61,085 nt of DNA from assembly GCA_017623215.1 (NCBI GenBank), contig JAGAPO010000106.1:1-61085 (forward strand), read 5' to 3'. Below the pieces are notes generated by a model that was given only the letters and a program-made list of their open reading frames with translations, did not search any database and was not told the origin of the DNA. A program made the position numbers and the translations under genes. Positions 8,086-17,519 of this stretch are shown here, piece after piece; position 1 is the first letter of the stretch; each line of letters begins with the position of its first letter. The DNA comes from Lachnospiraceae bacterium (GTDB lineage Bacteria > Bacillota > Clostridia > Lachnospirales > Lachnospiraceae).

Positions 8086-10041
8086 GTGTATCCGGTGGTA
8101 AAAAATCGAACCTATAACCGCAGAAAACTTCTTGTTGTGGCCGGAGTTCTGTTTGCAGTCTGTGTGGGCCTGATTGGGCGGCTGTTCTGGCTGATGGTAA
8201 TAAAGTCGGAGGAATATGCAAAAAGGGCAACAGAGCTTCACGAAAGAGAGCGAAGTATCAAGGCGGAACGGGGAATCATCTACGACAGAAATGGCGTGGC
8301 ATTGGCTTCCAATGTTCCGGTCTGTACCATATCCGTCATCCACGCCCAGATAACGGACCCGGAACGGGTCATCGCAGAGCTGTCAGAACGGCTTGGGCTT
8401 GGAGAGGAGACAGTTAGAAAGAGGGTGGAGAAGAACTCCTCCATCGAGCGGATTAAGTCCAACGTTCCGAAGGAGACGGCGGACGAGATTCGGAATCTTG
8501 GACTCGACGGAGTTATGATCGATGAAGATTACAAACGATATTATCCATATGAAACACTTGCTTCCAGAGTCATTGGATTCACAGGAAGCGACAACCAGGG
8601 AATCATCGGGCTGGAGGTTGAGTATGATGAATTCCTGATGGGCACGGACGGTCGGATTCTCACCCTTGCGACCGCCCATGGCGCAGAGATTGAGGATGCG
8701 GCCGAGAACCGGATTGAGCCGGTGGCAGGATACGACCTCTATACGAGCCTGGACATGAATATTCAAAGCTACGCGGAGCAGGCGGCCGAAAAGGTTCTGA
8801 AGGCGAAGAACGCGAACCGGGTCAGCCTGATTGTGATGAATCCGCAGAACGGAGAGATCTACGCGATGGCAAATGTCCCGGAATTCAATCTGAACGAGCC
8901 CTATGTGCTGACTGAGGCCATGCTCTCCGGAGTGGAAGAAGAGCTGGACGATGAGACAAAGACAGAGCTTTTGAACGCGATGTGGAGAAATCCGTGCATC
9001 AGCGACACGTATGAGCCGGGCTCGGCCTTCAAGATTGTGACCGCGACGGCTGCGCTGGAGGAAGGCGTCGTATCCCTTAACGACACCTTTTACTGTCCTG
9101 GATATAAGATTGTCGAGGACAGACAGATCCGATGCCACAAATCCGGCGGACACGGCAGTGAGACGTTTGTTCAGGGAATTCAGAACTCCTGTAACCCGGT
9201 CTTTATGGAGATCGGAGCGAGGGTTGGAATTAACAGCCTGTATCAGTATTTTAAAAAGTTGGGGCTGTTCGAACGGACGGGAGTGGATCTCCCGGGAGAA
9301 GCGGGCTCCATTATGCATAAGGCGGAGAATGTCGGGGCTGTCGAGCTTGCAACCATTTCCTTCGGGCAATCCTTCCAGATTACACCACTGCAGATGCTCC
9401 GTGCGGTCAGCGCCGTCGTGAACGGCGGCAGGCTGGTAACACCGCATATCGGTGTCACCATTAAGAGTCAGGACGGCACGGTAATTAAGACACTTGATTA
9501 TGAGGAGTCGGACGGAGCGGTATCGGAAGAAACGTCGGAGATTATGAAAGAGCTTTTAGAGTCCGTTGTATCCGAGGGAACCGGTAAGAGAGCTTATCTT
9601 CCGGGCTTTCGGATCGGAGGAAAGACAGCGACATCCGAAAAGCTGCCCAGACGAAGCGGGCGCTATATCGCTTCCTTTGTCGGGTTTGCACCGGCCGAGA
9701 ACCCGCAGGTTGTGGCGATCGTTATGATTGACGAGCCGGAAGGAATCTACTACGGCGGAACCATCGCAGCGCCGGTTATTAAGGAAGTATTTGCAGATGT
9801 GCTGCCGTACCTTGGAATTGAAGAAGAATATACGGAGGAAGAAACCGAAGAATACCGGACGGCAAGCTTCCCGGTTCCGAGCCTTGTCGGAATGTCCGTA
9901 AACGAGACAAAAGAGCTTCTGAAATCCTATGAATTCGGAGAAATCCATTATCTGGGAGAAGGTGATACGGTGACAGAACAGTTCCCTCTCGCGGGAGAGA
10001 GCGTAAAGCAAAATAGTGACTTGATTCTGTATCTGGAATAG
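8086..10041 (+). CDS. spoVD: SpoVD-like class B penicillin-binding protein with PASTA domain
   Basis: Transpeptidase related to SpoVD, needed for spore cortex synthesis in Bacillus. About 651 residues: N-terminal anchor (LLVVAGVLFAVCVGLIGRLF), dimerisation domain, transpeptidase with PGSAFK and QNSCNP, and one C-terminal PASTA domain (PSLVGMSVNETKELL to the end). The third active-site motif reads GGKTATSEK, so the usual KTG is KTA (K513-T514-A515). The start is uncertain: GTG 8086 or GTG 8095, the latter with GGGGTG 6 bases upstream. SpoVD versus vegetative PBP cannot be settled from sequence alone. Confidence 0.85.
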   Translation: MYPVVKNRTYNRRKLLVVAGVLFAVCVGLIGRLFWLMVIKSEEYAKRATELHERERSIKAERGIIYDRNGVALASNVPVCTISVIHAQITDPERVIAELSERLGLGEETVRKRVEKNSSIERIKSNVPKETADEIRNLGLDGVMIDEDYKRYYPYETLASRVIGFTGSDNQGIIGLEVEYDEFLMGTDGRILTLATAHGAEIEDAAENRIEPVAGYDLYTSLDMNIQSYAEQAAEKVLKAKNANRVSLIVMNPQNGEIYAMANVPEFNLNEPYVLTEAMLSGVEEELDDETKTELLNAMWRNPCISDTYEPGSAFKIVTATAALEEGVVSLNDTFYCPGYKIVEDRQIRCHKSGGHGSETFVQGIQNSCNPVFMEIGARVGINSLYQYFKKLGLFERTGVDLPGEAGSIMHKAENVGAVELATISFGQSFQITPLQMLRAVSAVVNGGRLVTPHIGVTIKSQDGTVIKTLDYEESDGAVSEETSEIMKELLESVVSEGTGKRAYLPGFRIGGKTATSEKLPRRSGRYIASFVGFAPAENPQVVAIVMIDEPEGIYYGGTIAAPVIKEVFADVLPYLGIEEEYTEEETEEYRTASFPVPSLVGMSVNETKELLKSYEFGEIHYLGEGDTVTEQFPLAGESVKQNSDLILYLE

Positions 10042-10062
10042 TCTATAATGGTGAGGTTGTAA

Positions 10063-11025
10063 ATGAAACATGAAGTCATACTGATGGTGGTCGCGGCATT
10101 CTGCATCTGCGTAGTGCTGTGTCCCATCCTGATACCATTTTTACGCAAGCTCAAGTTTGGCCAGTATGTAAGGACAGACGGCCCGAAGGAACACCTGAAA
10201 AAGTCGGGAACGCCGACAATGGGCGGAATCGTAATTTTATTAAGTGTTACGGCCGCCTGGCTGCTGCTCGGGAGAAAAGGCGGGGAATCGCATATCGTGC
10301 TCGCTGTTATGCTTGGATTCGGGATGATTGGCTTTCTGGATGACTATATCAAGATTGTAAAGAAACGCTCCATGGGGCTTACCGCTCCGCAGAAGTTCGC
10401 GGCGCAGCTGATTGTAACGGCGGTATTTGCGTGGTATGTGACGGCAAGAACCGAGGTTGGAAGCATGGTAGAGATTCCTTTTTCGGGAGGAATGTACCTG
10501 GAGCTTTCCGGGTGGTATGTACCGTTCGTATTTGTTACGATACTTGGAACCGTGAACGGGGCAAATTTCACAGATGGGTTAGATGGGCTGGCCGCCGGTG
10601 TCACGCTTCTGATTGCAACCTTCTTTTCTGTTATGGCGGTTGGATTGGACAGCGGACTTCCACAGATTACCTGCGCGGTATCGGGGGCCCTGCTCGGATT
10701 CCTGCTGTACAACACGTATCCCGCGAGGGTGTTCATGGGGGATACGGGGTCACTTGCACTGGGCGGCTTTGTCGCCGCAACGGCGATTTTAATGCGGATG
10801 CCGCTGTTCATCCCGATTGTGGGAGCGGTGTATCTGGCAGAGGTATGTTCGGTTGTTCTCCAGGTCGGCTTTTATAAGCTGACGAAGGGCAGACGGCTGC
10901 TGCGAATGGCTCCGCTTCATCATCATTTTGAACTGAGCGGATGGCCGGAGACCCGGGTTGTCGCACTGTTCTCGATTGTTACGGCGATGCTGTGCGTAGC
11001 AGGAATACTGGGGGCGGCGTGTTGA
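10063..11025 (+). CDS. mraY: Phospho-N-acetylmuramoyl-pentapeptide transferase
   Basis: Membrane enzyme that makes lipid I from UDP-MurNAc-pentapeptide and undecaprenyl phosphate. The 320 residues have the family features: the cytoplasmic GPKEHLKKSGTPTMGG segment, the catalytic GFLDDYIK, NFTDGLDGLA, and the histidine motif PLHHHFE near the C-terminus. About ten hydrophobic helices are visible. It lies 21 bases after the SpoVD-like gene with a GAGGT ribosome site, and murD follows after 114 bases. Confidence 0.97.
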   Translation: MKHEVILMVVAAFCICVVLCPILIPFLRKLKFGQYVRTDGPKEHLKKSGTPTMGGIVILLSVTAAWLLLGRKGGESHIVLAVMLGFGMIGFLDDYIKIVKKRSMGLTAPQKFAAQLIVTAVFAWYVTARTEVGSMVEIPFSGGMYLELSGWYVPFVFVTILGTVNGANFTDGLDGLAAGVTLLIATFFSVMAVGLDSGLPQITCAVSGALLGFLLYNTYPARVFMGDTGSLALGGFVAATAILMRMPLFIPIVGAVYLAEVCSVVLQVGFYKLTKGRRLLRMAPLHHHFELSGWPETRVVALFSIVTAMLCVAGILGAAC

Positions 11026-11111
11026 GGGCAGACCGGAGGAGCGGCCGGAACGGAGAAGCTGCCTTGGGTAACACAGAAAGTAAGCAAAGCCTCGACAGAG
11101 ACTTAAGATTC

Positions 11112-11134
11112 GCGCAAAGGCGCAGAAAAGAGGA
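11112..11134 (+). promoter_or_regulatory. Leader hairpin plus AGAA plus Shine-Dalgarno of murD
   Basis: GCGC-AAAG-GCGC (11112-11123) is followed at once by AGAA and then AGAGGA (11129-11134), with the murD ATG at 11140. It matches the arrangement seen before ychF, the VirB4-like gene and uxaA. Confidence 0.45.
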
Positions 11135-11139
11135 AAATC

Positions 11140-12498
11140 ATGGAATTAAAAGGGATAAAAGCCCTGATTGTCGGGGCCGGAAAAAGCGGAGTATCCGCAG
11201 TAGGACTTCTGATGAAGAAGGGAGCGGATATCGTGCTCTATGATGCGAGCGAGACGTTGTCCGAGGAGGAGGTGCTTGCAAAGCTTCCGAAGGATTATAC
11301 CGGACGGGTTGTGCTCGGAGAGATGACGGGAGAGCTTAAGAACTGGGCGGAGCTTCTGATATTAAGTCCCGGGGTTCCGACTGACCTGAATTACGTGAAT
11401 GATATGAGAGACAGGGGCGTTACCATCTGGGGAGAGATCGAGCTGGCGTATCAGTTCGGAAAGGGCAGGATGGTTGCGATTACCGGTACGAACGGAAAGA
11501 CAACGACAACGGCCCTGACCGGCGAGATTATGAGAACCTTCTACGATTCGGTATATGTAGTCGGCAATATCGGCAATCCTTATGCGGACGCGGTGCTTGC
11601 GACGACGGAGGAATCTGTGACGGTCGCGGAGATGTCGAGCTTTCAGTTAGAGACGATTGATTCCTATCGCCCGGATGTAAGCGCGATCCTGAACATCACG
11701 CCTGATCACTTAAACCGCCATCATACGATGGAGAATTACATAGCCGCAAAGGCGAATGTCTTAAAGAATCAGACCGAGAAGGATGTCTGCATTCTCAACT
11801 ACGAGGATGCCGAGCTTCGAAAGCTCGGAAAGAATATCAGGCCCAGGGTAATCTGGTTCTCAAGCGCAAGAAAGCTAACGGATGGAATGTATCTGGACGG
11901 GGATGTGATTACCTATGCGCATGACGGCGAAGAGATTGCGCTGGTTAATATTGCCGAGCTTAATATTATCGGACGCCACAATTATGAGAATGCGATGGCG
12001 GCGGCAGCGGCAGGTCTGGCGCTTGGAGTTCCGGCAGAATGCGTCAGAAAGGCGCTGCGTTCGTTCGTTGCGGTGGAGCACCGAATCGAGTACGTCGCAA
12101 CGATTGATAATGTGAAATACTATAACGATTCCAAGGGAACGAACCCGGACGCTTCGATTCAGGCCGTAAAAGCCATGACGGCAAAGACTCTGTTAATCGG
12201 AGGCGGCTATGACAAGGGCTCGGAGTACGATGAGTGGATCGAATCCTTTGAAGGCAAGATCAAATACCTGGTGCTGATGGGTCAGACGAGGGAGAAGATT
12301 GCCGAGACTGCAAGACGCCATGGCTTTGAGAATATTGTAATGGTGGAAAGCATGGAAGAGGCGGTTGCGTTCTGTCACGACCATGCGGAACCGGGCGAAT
12401 GCGTCCTGTTATCCCCGTGCTGCGCAAGCTGGGGCATGTTTAAGAACTATGAGGAACGAGGAAGAATATTTAAAGATTTGGTTCGGAGGTATCAATGA
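11140..12498 (+). CDS. murD: UDP-N-acetylmuramoylalanine--D-glutamate ligase
   Basis: Cytosolic Mur ligase adding D-glutamate to UDP-MurNAc-L-alanine. 452 residues with an N-terminal Rossmann domain (ALIVGAGKSGVSA), the ATP loop GTNGKTTTTAL at about residue 115, the central NITPDHLNRH and the C-terminal YYNDSKGTNPDA motif. It overlaps the next gene by 4 bases, which implies translational coupling to the SEDS protein. Start ATG 11140 follows AGAGGA. Confidence 0.97.
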   Translation: MELKGIKALIVGAGKSGVSAVGLLMKKGADIVLYDASETLSEEEVLAKLPKDYTGRVVLGEMTGELKNWAELLILSPGVPTDLNYVNDMRDRGVTIWGEIELAYQFGKGRMVAITGTNGKTTTTALTGEIMRTFYDSVYVVGNIGNPYADAVLATTEESVTVAEMSSFQLETIDSYRPDVSAILNITPDHLNRHHTMENYIAAKANVLKNQTEKDVCILNYEDAELRKLGKNIRPRVIWFSSARKLTDGMYLDGDVITYAHDGEEIALVNIAELNIIGRHNYENAMAAAAAGLALGVPAECVRKALRSFVAVEHRIEYVATIDNVKYYNDSKGTNPDASIQAVKAMTAKTLLIGGGYDKGSEYDEWIESFEGKIKYLVLMGQTREKIAETARRHGFENIVMVESMEEAVAFCHDHAEPGECVLLSPCCASWGMFKNYEERGRIFKDLVRRYQ

Positions 12499-13637
12499 AC
12501 AGAGCCGAGATGGAGCAGGGAAAAAAGAAAAAAGTACATCGGTATTATGACTACACTCTGTTGTTTCTCACCATTTTTCTGGTGTGCTTCGGGCTGGTTA
12601 TGATATACAGTACGAGCTCGTACAACGCGCAGCGTTTTTATGGAGATGCGACCAAATTCGTAATGCAGCAGGCGAAAGCGGCTGTGCTCGGAATCGTGGG
12701 TATGCTCGTGGTGTCAAAGATTGATTATCGGATTTACATCAAACCGCTTCCGATTATCAAGATTCGTCCGATTTATCTGCTGTATTTCCTGTGCCTTGGA
12801 CTGCAGCTATTGGTTATGTTCATGGGAAGCGAATCCGGCGGGTCCATACGATGGATTGAAATCGGAAGCCTAAGGTTCCAGCCATCCGAGCTGTCAAAGA
12901 TCGCGGTTATTTTGTTCACTGCGTTTGTGGTACAGCTTTCGCCGCGAAGACTCGATAAGATCTGGGGCTTTTTCCGGGCAGCAATTTTAGTGGCGCCCTT
13001 AATCGGACTTGTCGTTATCGAGAACTTCAGTACCGCGCTGATTATGGGCGTTATCATGGTGGCGATTTGCTTTGTTGCAAGTAAAAAGAAGGCGTATTTT
13101 ATTGTGTGCGGAGTGATTCTGGTTGCACTTGGCTGTGTGTTTGTCTTTGGGGTTGATTATCGAAGTGAGCGTATCGACGCATGGCTTCAGATTGAGACGC
13201 ATCCGAAGGGGTATCAGATTCTGCAGGGATTGTACGCAATTGCATCGGGGCGAATCTTCGGAAAGGGCCTTGGTCAGAGTATGCAGAAGCTCGGCTTTAT
13301 TCCGGAGTCGCACACGGATATGATATTCTCTGTAATCTGCGAGGAGCTTGGTCTGTTCGGAGCGATTGCGGTTATTCTGCTGTTCATCCTGCTTTTATAC
13401 CGCCTGTTCTTTATTGCGGTGAATTCGGCGGATCTGTACGGCGGACTGATTGCGACCGGAATTATGGCACATATTGGAATGCAGGTCTTATTGAATATAG
13501 CGGTAGTTACGAGTTCGATTCCGTCAACGGGCGTTCCACTTCCGTTCATCAGTTACGGCGGTACATCACTGGTTGTACTGCTGCTTGAGATGGGAATCGC
13601 GCTGAGCGTTTCGAATCAGATCAAGGCAGAAGCGTAA
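12495..13637 (+). CDS. ftsW: SEDS-family peptidoglycan glycosyltransferase (FtsW/SpoVE)
   Basis: Polytopic membrane polymerase that elongates glycan strands from lipid II with a partner class B PBP, two of which lie upstream in the same cluster. The 380 residues contain about ten helices and the SEDS signatures FQPSELSKIAVILF, GYQILQGLYAIASG, GFIPESHTDMIFSVICEELG and PLPFISYGGTS. The ATG overlaps the murD stop. FtsW and SpoVE cannot be told apart by sequence alone; the SpoVD-like neighbour makes SpoVE plausible. Confidence 0.93.
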   Translation: MNRAEMEQGKKKKVHRYYDYTLLFLTIFLVCFGLVMIYSTSSYNAQRFYGDATKFVMQQAKAAVLGIVGMLVVSKIDYRIYIKPLPIIKIRPIYLLYFLCLGLQLLVMFMGSESGGSIRWIEIGSLRFQPSELSKIAVILFTAFVVQLSPRRLDKIWGFFRAAILVAPLIGLVVIENFSTALIMGVIMVAICFVASKKKAYFIVCGVILVALGCVFVFGVDYRSERIDAWLQIETHPKGYQILQGLYAIASGRIFGKGLGQSMQKLGFIPESHTDMIFSVICEELGLFGAIAVILLFILLLYRLFFIAVNSADLYGGLIATGIMAHIGMQVLLNIAVVTSSIPSTGVPLPFISYGGTSLVVLLLEMGIALSVSNQIKAEA

Positions 13638-13714
13638 TAAGAGGCCGGAAGGCAGGAACCTTTTGGAAAAAGGCGCATATCCTGATATATAGGATTAGAA
13701 AGGCGAGGTGCGCC

Positions 13715-14971
13715 ATGGCTGTTATCGAAATTATCGGAGGAAGACCGCTTACGGGCGAACTTATGGTGCAGGGATCCAAGAACGCGGCGCTTCCGCTGAT
13801 GGCGGCTTGTGTGCTGTGCCGGGGAACGGTGAGACTTGCGAACTGTCCGGATATTCAGGATGTTCAGACTATGACAGAGCTTCTTAGAACGTTGGGATGC
13901 CGTGTCATTCGGGAACAGGAGACCCTCTGTCTGGATACTTCAGGACCGCTTCGCTGCGAGGTGACGGGAGAGGAAGTAAGAAAAAGCAGAGCTTCCATTC
14001 TGCTGCTGGGAGCGCTTGCGGGGAGAGAGCACCGGGTACGGATTGCGAGACCGGGAGGCTGCTCCATTGGAGAGCGAAAAATCGATCTTCACCTTGCGGC
14101 CCTGGAAAGTCTGGGAATGCAGGTGGAAGAAAAGGGAGACGTTGTGATCTGTGAGGGCGGACAGCCGGAGGGCTGCGAAATCGTTCTTCGTTTTCCAAGC
14201 GTCGGAGCGACGGAGAACGCGATTCTTGCATCCGTGCTTGCAAAGGGGACGACGCGGATCCAAAATGCGGCTGCGGAGCCGGAGATTGGAATTCTGTGCG
14301 AGTTTTTGAACCAGGCGGGGGCGAAGATTACCGGAGCAGGAACCGGAACGATTACGATTCAGGGAGTGGAGGCGCTTTCCGACACGGAATATACTCTCTC
14401 CGGGGATCGAATTGTGGCCGGGACCTATCTGGCTGCTGCTGCGGGAACCCATGGAGAGGTAAGGCTGCGCGGGGTAAGAATTGAGGAGCTGGGAAGTCTG
14501 CTTCCGCTTTTGGAAGAGATGGGCTGCGGAGTGTGGGCGGACGAGGAGGCCGGATGCGTGGAGCTGTGGAGCAAAGGAAAGCTCAAAAGCGCGGAGGTGA
14601 TAACGAAGCCGTATCCCGGATTTCCGACGGATATGCAGTCACAGATGCTTGCCCTTTTTTGCCGGGCGGAAGGAATCAGCCGGGTATCGGAGACGATATT
14701 TGAGAACCGATTTCATGCGGCGGGCGAGCTCGGAAAGCTCGGAGCGAAGATACAGGTGGAGGAAAATACGGCGATTGTAACGGGCGCGCCTCTGTCGGGA
14801 GGTACGGTTACAGCCGCGGATCTGCGGGGAGGAGCGGCGTTAGTGCTTGCGGGGCTCTTCGCGAAAGGAACGACTACCGTGTGTGATCCGCAGAATTATA
14901 TCGGACGGGGATATGAAGACATTGTGAGGGATTTGCAGAGGCTGGGAGCCGAGATGAAGAGGCTTGCTTAA
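13715..14971 (+). CDS. murA: UDP-N-acetylglucosamine 1-carboxyvinyltransferase
   Basis: First committed step of peptidoglycan synthesis: transfers enolpyruvate from PEP to UDP-GlcNAc, and is the fosfomycin target. 418 residues with K22-N23 (QGSKNAALPL) and the active-site loop RPGGCSIGERKIDLH, whose Cys116 is the fosfomycin-reactive residue, so sensitivity is expected. The gene sits between ftsW and divIB, where many Firmicutes carry murG; no murG, murB, murC, murE or murF is in the window. Confidence 0.95.
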   Translation: MAVIEIIGGRPLTGELMVQGSKNAALPLMAACVLCRGTVRLANCPDIQDVQTMTELLRTLGCRVIREQETLCLDTSGPLRCEVTGEEVRKSRASILLLGALAGREHRVRIARPGGCSIGERKIDLHLAALESLGMQVEEKGDVVICEGGQPEGCEIVLRFPSVGATENAILASVLAKGTTRIQNAAAEPEIGILCEFLNQAGAKITGAGTGTITIQGVEALSDTEYTLSGDRIVAGTYLAAAAGTHGEVRLRGVRIEELGSLLPLLEEMGCGVWADEEAGCVELWSKGKLKSAEVITKPYPGFPTDMQSQMLALFCRAEGISRVSETIFENRFHAAGELGKLGAKIQVEENTAIVTGAPLSGGTVTAADLRGGAALVLAGLFAKGTTTVCDPQNYIGRGYEDIVRDLQRLGAEMKRLA

Positions 14972-14989
14972 GAAAGGGAAGGAACGATT

Positions 14990-15730
14990 GTGAGAGGACG
15001 CAGTGAATACAAAAGAATATGGAAGTTTTTAGGAGTTCTGGTTGGAATCTGCCTGCTGCTTCTCGTGTTCCTGATCGTATTTTCGGGGAGCAGCAGACTG
15101 GAGACGATTACGGTGGAGGGAAATACCTACTACACCGACCAGGAGATCATTGACCGGGTGGTCACGGAGCCGACGGATCAGTTTACACTTTTGCTTTATC
15201 TGCGGTGCCGCTACCGGGAGATAGAGCGGATTCCGTTTGTGGAATACGTGGATGTAAAAATGGAGGACAAGAATACTGCAGTTCTTACCGTGTATGAAAA
15301 AATCATTACGGGCTGTGTCAGAATCATGGGGAGCTATCTGTATTTTGACAAGGACGGAATTGTCGTGGAGAGTTCGTCAGAAAAGAGGGAGGAGATACCG
15401 ATTGTTACCGGACTGGATTTTGACAGTCTGGTGCTGTATGAGGAACTGAAGGTCCAGAATGAGGAGTTATTCACCACGATTCTGAACCTGACCCGTCTGA
15501 TTGATAAATATGAATTGGACGTGGATGAGATTTCTTTTAATTCCGCTTTGGAAGTCGATTTCGTGTGCGGAGATATCCGGGTGAAGCTTGGCAAAAAGGA
15601 GATGTATGACGAACCGGTCGCAGCGCTTGTTAATATTCTTCCGGAAGCCGACAAGCTTGGAAAAAAGATGGTGATTGACATGACGGATTACAAGCCCGGA
15701 GAGCGCATTATCGGCACGTATGAGGAGTAA
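14990..15730 (+). CDS. divIB: Cell division protein DivIB/FtsQ
   Basis: Bitopic divisome protein. The 246 residues have a short cytoplasmic start, one membrane helix (FLGVLVGICLLLLVFLIVF, about 13-31), an extracellular POTRA domain (LETITVEGNTYYTDQEI onward) and a beta domain. The start is GTG 14990 with AAGGGAAGG about 7 bases upstream. It follows murA by 18 bases and ends the first dcw transcript; ftsZ after it has its own promoter-like sequence. Confidence 0.9.
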   Translation: MRGRSEYKRIWKFLGVLVGICLLLLVFLIVFSGSSRLETITVEGNTYYTDQEIIDRVVTEPTDQFTLLLYLRCRYREIERIPFVEYVDVKMEDKNTAVLTVYEKIITGCVRIMGSYLYFDKDGIVVESSSEKREEIPIVTGLDFDSLVLYEELKVQNEELFTTILNLTRLIDKYELDVDEISFNSALEVDFVCGDIRVKLGKKEMYDEPVAALVNILPEADKLGKKMVIDMTDYKPGERIIGTYEE

Positions 15731-15811
15731 ATCAGACAACAGACGACAGAATTACCAATATTTCTCATATTGTACCGATAAATTAAAAAAAAATCTCGTA
15801 AAAACGGAAAT

Positions 15812-15840
15812 TTGACTTGATTATTTTTGAAAGAGAATAT
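15812..15840 (+). promoter_or_regulatory. Probable ftsZ promoter
   Basis: TTGACT (15812-15817), 17 bases, then GAATAT (15835-15840), inside a 250-base AT-rich gap between divIB and ftsZ. An alternative -10, TATATT, overlaps it 3 bases downstream. Confidence 0.5.
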
Positions 15841-15980
15841 ATTATTATATATAGTGTGGAATGCGAATACAGGAGAACGCATAGAAGTCTGACCTCGTTT
15901 GGAGTGCCGTTTCGCAGGATACGGTACCAGAGCGGAGAGTGGCTTTTGGGAAGAGAGAATCAGTGAAGGAGGATATACCC

Positions 15981-17243
15981 TTGCTTGAAATTAGAATGAA
16001 TGAAGCAGAGACAGGTGCAAAGATACTTGTAATCGGAGTTGGCGGTGCGGGGAATAACGCGGTGAACCGCATGATAGAGGAGAATATTGTCGGAGTAGAT
16101 TTTATCTGCGTGAATACGGACAAGCAGCATTTAAAGAACTGTAAGGCTCCGCAGTGTATTCAGATTGGCGAGAAGCTGACAAAGGGACTTGGCGCAGGCG
16201 CGCAGCCGGAGGTTGGTGCGAAGGCAGCCGAGGAGAGCAGAGAAGAGCTCGTTGAGCTGATCAAGGGTGCGGATATGGTATTCGTAACCTGCGGTATGGG
16301 AGGCGGAACCGGTACGGGTGCAGCTCCTGTTGTAGCTCAGATTTCCAAGGAGCTTGGAATTCTGACTGTTGGTATTGTAACAAAGCCGTTTACCTTTGAG
16401 GGAAAGCCGCGTATGAATAACGCGACTGCCGGAATCGAGAGACTCAAAGAGAACGTGGATACACTGATTGTGATTCCGAACGATAAGCTGCTTCAGATTG
16501 TTGACAGAAGAACCACCATGCCGGAAGCGTTAAGAAAGGCGGATGAGGTTCTTCAGCAGGGTGTTCAGGGTATTACGGACTTAATTAATGTTCCCGGTTT
16601 AATCAACCTTGACTTCGCGGACGTTCAGACCGTTATGAAGGACAAGGGTATCGCTCATATCGGAATCGGTGTCGGAAGAGGCGACGATAAGTGCCTTGAC
16701 GCCGTGAAGCAGGCGGTTACCAGCCCTCTGCTCGAGACTACGATTGAAGGTGCAAGCAATGTTATTATCAATATCTCCGGTGATGTCGGACTGATTGAAG
16801 CAAGCGAGGCGGCAAGCTTTGTTCAGGAGCTTGCGGGTGATAACGCGAATGTTATCTTCGGTGCGATCTTCGATGAGAGTACACCGGATCTTGCGACGAT
16901 TACCGTAATCGCAACCGGACTGGATACCAGAGCGGCAGCAGCGGGAATCGGAATGGGAGCTGCTGCAAGAAGCACTCAGAGCAGACCGCAGACACAGACC
17001 CAGGCGCAGGCAAGACCGTCCACTTCTTTTGGCGGCGGATATAAGGGAGCGGCGAGCCAGACCGCGGCAGCTTCTACATATCGTCAGGGAACTGCTTCGG
17101 GCGCGAATGCCGGTTATACAAGACCGCAGAATCCGAGACCGACTCAGACGTACAGAACCCCTTCGAATAATTTTGGAGGCAATTCGGACGCGGGAATTAA
17201 GATTCCGGAGTTCTTACAGAAGAACCGCAATAAGGATAACTGA
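15981..17243 (+). CDS. ftsZ: Cell division protein FtsZ
   Basis: Tubulin-like GTPase that forms the Z ring. I start it at TTG 15981: AAGGAGG (15966-15972) lies 8 bases upstream and the product begins [19 protein letters not shown], the standard clostridial N-terminus. The longer frame from GTG 15939 has no ribosome site and places AAGGAGG inside the coding region. 420 residues; the tubulin signature GGGTGTG is at about 106-112. A Gln/Ala/Thr/Arg-rich linker (about 310-400) precedes the C-terminal partner-binding peptide [11 protein letters not shown] terminator follows at 17283. Confidence 0.97.
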   Translation: MLEIRMNEAETGAKILVIGVGGAGNNAVNRMIEENIVGVDFICVNTDKQHLKNCKAPQCIQIGEKLTKGLGAGAQPEVGAKAAEESREELVELIKGADMVFVTCGMGGGTGTGAAPVVAQISKELGILTVGIVTKPFTFEGKPRMNNATAGIERLKENVDTLIVIPNDKLLQIVDRRTTMPEALRKADEVLQQGVQGITDLINVPGLINLDFADVQTVMKDKGIAHIGIGVGRGDDKCLDAVKQAVTSPLLETTIEGASNVIINISGDVGLIEASEAASFVQELAGDNANVIFGAIFDESTPDLATITVIATGLDTRAAAAGIGMGAAARSTQSRPQTQTQAQARPSTSFGGGYKGAASQTAAASTYRQGTASGANAGYTRPQNPRPTQTYRTPSNNFGGNSDAGIKIPEFLQKNRNKDN

Positions 17244-17282
17244 TTGATTGTTCATCAGGAAGGAATAGAATAGATAAGAACA

Positions 17283-17325
17283 CAGGCGATACTTGGTTTT
17301 GCAGCCAGGTATCGCCTGTTTTTTT
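17283..17325 (+). terminator. Intrinsic terminator after ftsZ
   Basis: A 14-bp stem with one G-T wobble (17283-17296 with 17305-17318) followed by a run of seven T (17319-17325). Confidence 0.9.
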
Positions 17326-17364
17326 GTCATAGGAAATTCCTACGGAATTCCCTATGACAAAAAA
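17320..17364. repeat. Near-perfect palindrome between ftsZ and spoIIGA
   Basis: Arms 17326-17340 and 17344-17358 pair over 15 bp with one mismatch around a TAC centre, and a T run on the left pairs with an A run on the right (17359-17364). It overlaps the ftsZ terminator tail and could terminate transcription on either strand. Its shape suggests a dispersed extragenic palindrome; no second copy was found here. Confidence 0.6.
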
Positions 17365-17480
17365 GTCCCTCCGGGGTGCGGACTCGCGCGAAGAGGAAGA
17401 ATATCGTTTACGCGACCGCACGAAATTGGGAGAAACAAAGAGAAAAAGGGCGATGAAATCCCAGGGAGGGGCGACGGATT

Positions 17481-17513
17481 CTGACATAATTTTCGGGGAG
17501 TTTGCTTTATAAT
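17481..17513 (+). promoter_or_regulatory. Candidate spoIIG-type promoter with long spacer
   Basis: CTGACA (17481-17486) and TATAAT (17508-17513) are 21 bases apart. The Bacillus spoIIG promoter, activated by Spo0A, is known for an abnormally long spacer (22 bp), so the geometry fits. No clear 0A box (TGTCGAA) was recognised. The predicted transcript start falls on the spoIIGA ATG at 17520. Confidence 0.4.
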
Positions 17514-17519
17514 TGCGGT

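Noticed and set aside
8383..9447. 354-codon open frame on the minus strand in the SpoVD-like gene
   Set aside because: Antisense shadow of a gene with intact transpeptidase motifs.
15939..15980. Longer FtsZ starting at GTG 15939
   Set aside because: No ribosome site before it, and a perfect AAGGAGG lies inside it, correctly spaced for TTG 15981.
17293..17484. Small open frames across the ftsZ-spoIIGA gap on both strands
   Set aside because: They translate the palindrome and terminator; no ribosome site and no credible composition.
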